Shown here: positions 6,408 to 7,334 of the stretch, in pieces
Numbering within the stretch: the stretch's first letter is position 1
Layout: the number at the start of each line of letters is the position of its first letter
Assembly (NCBI GenBank): GCA_945917385.1
Contig: CAMEHJ010000052.1
Location: 1-7,334, forward strand
DNA from: an uncultured bacterium
GTDB taxonomy: Bacteria; Bacillota_A; Clostridia; Oscillospirales; Oscillospiraceae
Reading direction: 5' to 3'
DNA length: 7,334 nucleotides
Made by a program: the position numbers and the translations under genes
The notes under the pieces: model-generated
Told to the model about the DNA's origin: nothing
What the model saw: the letters and a program-made list of their open reading frames with translations, nothing else
Databases searched by the model: none

Positions 6408-7334
6408 ATGCCCTATGACGGAAAGATTTTAGCCCGCGCCCGCGCGGAGCTTGAAAGAATAAAAGACGCGAACCGCTCCGAACAGCGCGACAGGCAGCTC
6501 AGGGTATATACGCTCATCCCGGAAATTGAGCACATCGACGCGGAGCTGCGCCGCCAGATGGCGGAGCTTGTGCGCCTCACGATTTCAAAGCGCACAGATT
6601 TACAGGAACAGATTTCCGCTCTGCGCGATTCAAACCTCGCGCTTCAGCGCAGAAAGGCGAAGCTTCTCTCCTCGGCGGGACTGCCGGAGGACTATCTCGG
6701 AGAGATATACTCCTGCCCGCTGTGCTCGGACACGGGCATCGCAAAGGACGGAGGCGTCTGCGTCTGCCTTGACAGGCTCTATAACGCGGAGCTGACAAAG
6801 GAGCTCGGCACGCTCATGCGCCGCGGCGACGAGAGCTTTGAGCGCTTTGACCTCTCGCTCTACCCCTCCGAATACGACCCGTCCATCGGCGCTAAGCCCC
6901 GCGATATCATGGCCGTCACCTTCGGCACCTGCCGGCGCTTCGCGGAGAATTTCTCCCCGGCGTCGCAGAACCTGCTGCTTCAGGGCGGCACGGGACTCGG
7001 CAAAACCTTCCTCTCCGCCTGCATTGCAAGAAGCGTCGCGTCGCGCGGCTTCCCCGTGTGCTACGACTCCGCCGCCGCCGCGCTTGAAAATTACGAGAGG
7101 GCCAAGTTTTCCCATGACATTGCCGAGAGCGAATCGGCGTCAATGCGCGTTCGCCGTATGCAGGACTGCGATTTGATGATCCTCGACGACCTCGGCACCG
7201 AGATGCCCACCCCCATGTCCCAGAGCGCGCTGTACACCCTTTTGAACAGTCGTCTCGTGAGCGGGAAAAAGACAATAATCAGCACAAACCTCACCAACGA
7301 CGAGCTTGCGCGCCGATATACCCCCCCGACAGCC
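6408..7334 (+). CDS. dnaC: DnaC/DnaI-type AAA+ helicase loader, truncated at right edge
   Basis: ATPase expected to load the replicative helicase on DNA. The frame is open for 309 codons to the window end without a stop. Residues about 40-90 are helical and probably coiled-coil. C103-x2-C106...C118-x-C120 (CPLCSDTG then CVC) looks like a metal-binding motif, and Bacillus DnaI also has a zinc-binding N-terminal domain. The AAA+ core shows Walker A GGTGLGKT (193-200), Walker B LMILDD (256-261) with LGTE after it, and sensor 1 STN (292-294). The Arg finger/sensor 2 end (usually SRL-x-G) is missing off the edge, immediately after YTPPTA. ATG at 6408 has GAGGTG about 5 nt upstream. Adjacency to a DnaD-domain gene supports a replication role over the related IstB transposition helpers; no transposase is nearby. 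The dnaC symbol follows E. coli usage; in Bacillus the equivalent is dnaI. Confidence 0.9.
   Translation, partial: MPYDGKILARARAELERIKDANRSEQRDRQLRVYTLIPEIEHIDAELRRQMAELVRLTISKRTDLQEQISALRDSNLALQRRKAKLLSSAGLPEDYLGEIYSCPLCSDTGIAKDGGVCVCLDRLYNAELTKELGTLMRRGDESFERFDLSLYPSEYDPSIGAKPRDIMAVTFGTCRRFAENFSPASQNLLLQGGTGLGKTFLSACIARSVASRGFPVCYDSAAAALENYERAKFSHDIAESESASMRVRRMQDCDLMILDDLGTEMPTPMSQSALYTLLNSRLVSGKKTIISTNLTNDELARRYTPPTA

Noticed and set aside
7319..7334. Run of seven C residues and the residues TPPTA at the right edge, where the family usually has TPQ-x-x-SR
   Set aside because: The frame stays open and still matches the family on both sides of the run as far as visible, so a Gln-to-Pro change is simpler than a frameshift; too close to the edge to judge.

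Overview
The window looks like ordinary chromosome from a Gram-positive Clostridia-type bacterium, plausibly Oscillospiraceae/Ruminococcaceae-like. The grounds are the gene content (a clostridial DnaD-domain/DnaC-type loader pair and a long U32 protein with a DUF3656-like segment), strong GGAGG-type ribosome binding sites, TTG starts, and GC-rich genes (mid-to-high 50s percent by eye) separated by AT-rich promoter DNA. The lineage is inferred from these traits, not from any database comparison. I found no mobile elements, CRISPR arrays, RNA genes or phage genes.

Layout. Two divergent transcription units leave a single 145-bp intergenic region (5311-5455). The leftward unit, read on the minus strand, is: U32 family protein (3226-5310), maf nucleotide pyrophosphatase (2604-3176), mreC (1759-2607), mreD (1261-1755) and mrdA/PBP2 (1211 down past base 1, cut just before its SxxK active-site serine). 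Spacing is tight (49 bp, 4-bp overlap, 3 bp, 49 bp), and I see no convincing internal promoter or terminator, so it is probably one transcript of more than 5.3 kb. The rightward unit is a DnaD-domain replication protein (5456-6385) followed 22 bp later by a DnaC/DnaI-type AAA+ helicase loader (6408 past the right edge).

Biology. MreC, MreD and PBP2 are core parts of the elongasome that builds lateral cell-wall peptidoglycan. Maf is commonly encoded next to mre genes. The U32 protein carries the family signature and is probably an RNA-modification (RlhA/TrhP-like) enzyme rather than a protease. The rightward pair resembles the dnaB-dnaI arrangement of Bacillus: a DNA-remodelling initiation protein plus the ATPase that loads the replicative helicase.

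Points of interest. (1) The two units are driven by back-to-back sigma-A-type promoters whose -35 boxes overlap in a small dyad (TTGCGACAA); both have perfect TATAAT and extended -10 TG elements. (2) mreB is missing from its usual place between maf and mreC. (3) mreC and mreD both start with TTG. (4) There are Cys clusters in both halves of the U32 protein and a Cys4 motif in the helicase loader. None of this amounts to a clearly new system; most of the window is conserved core-genome content.
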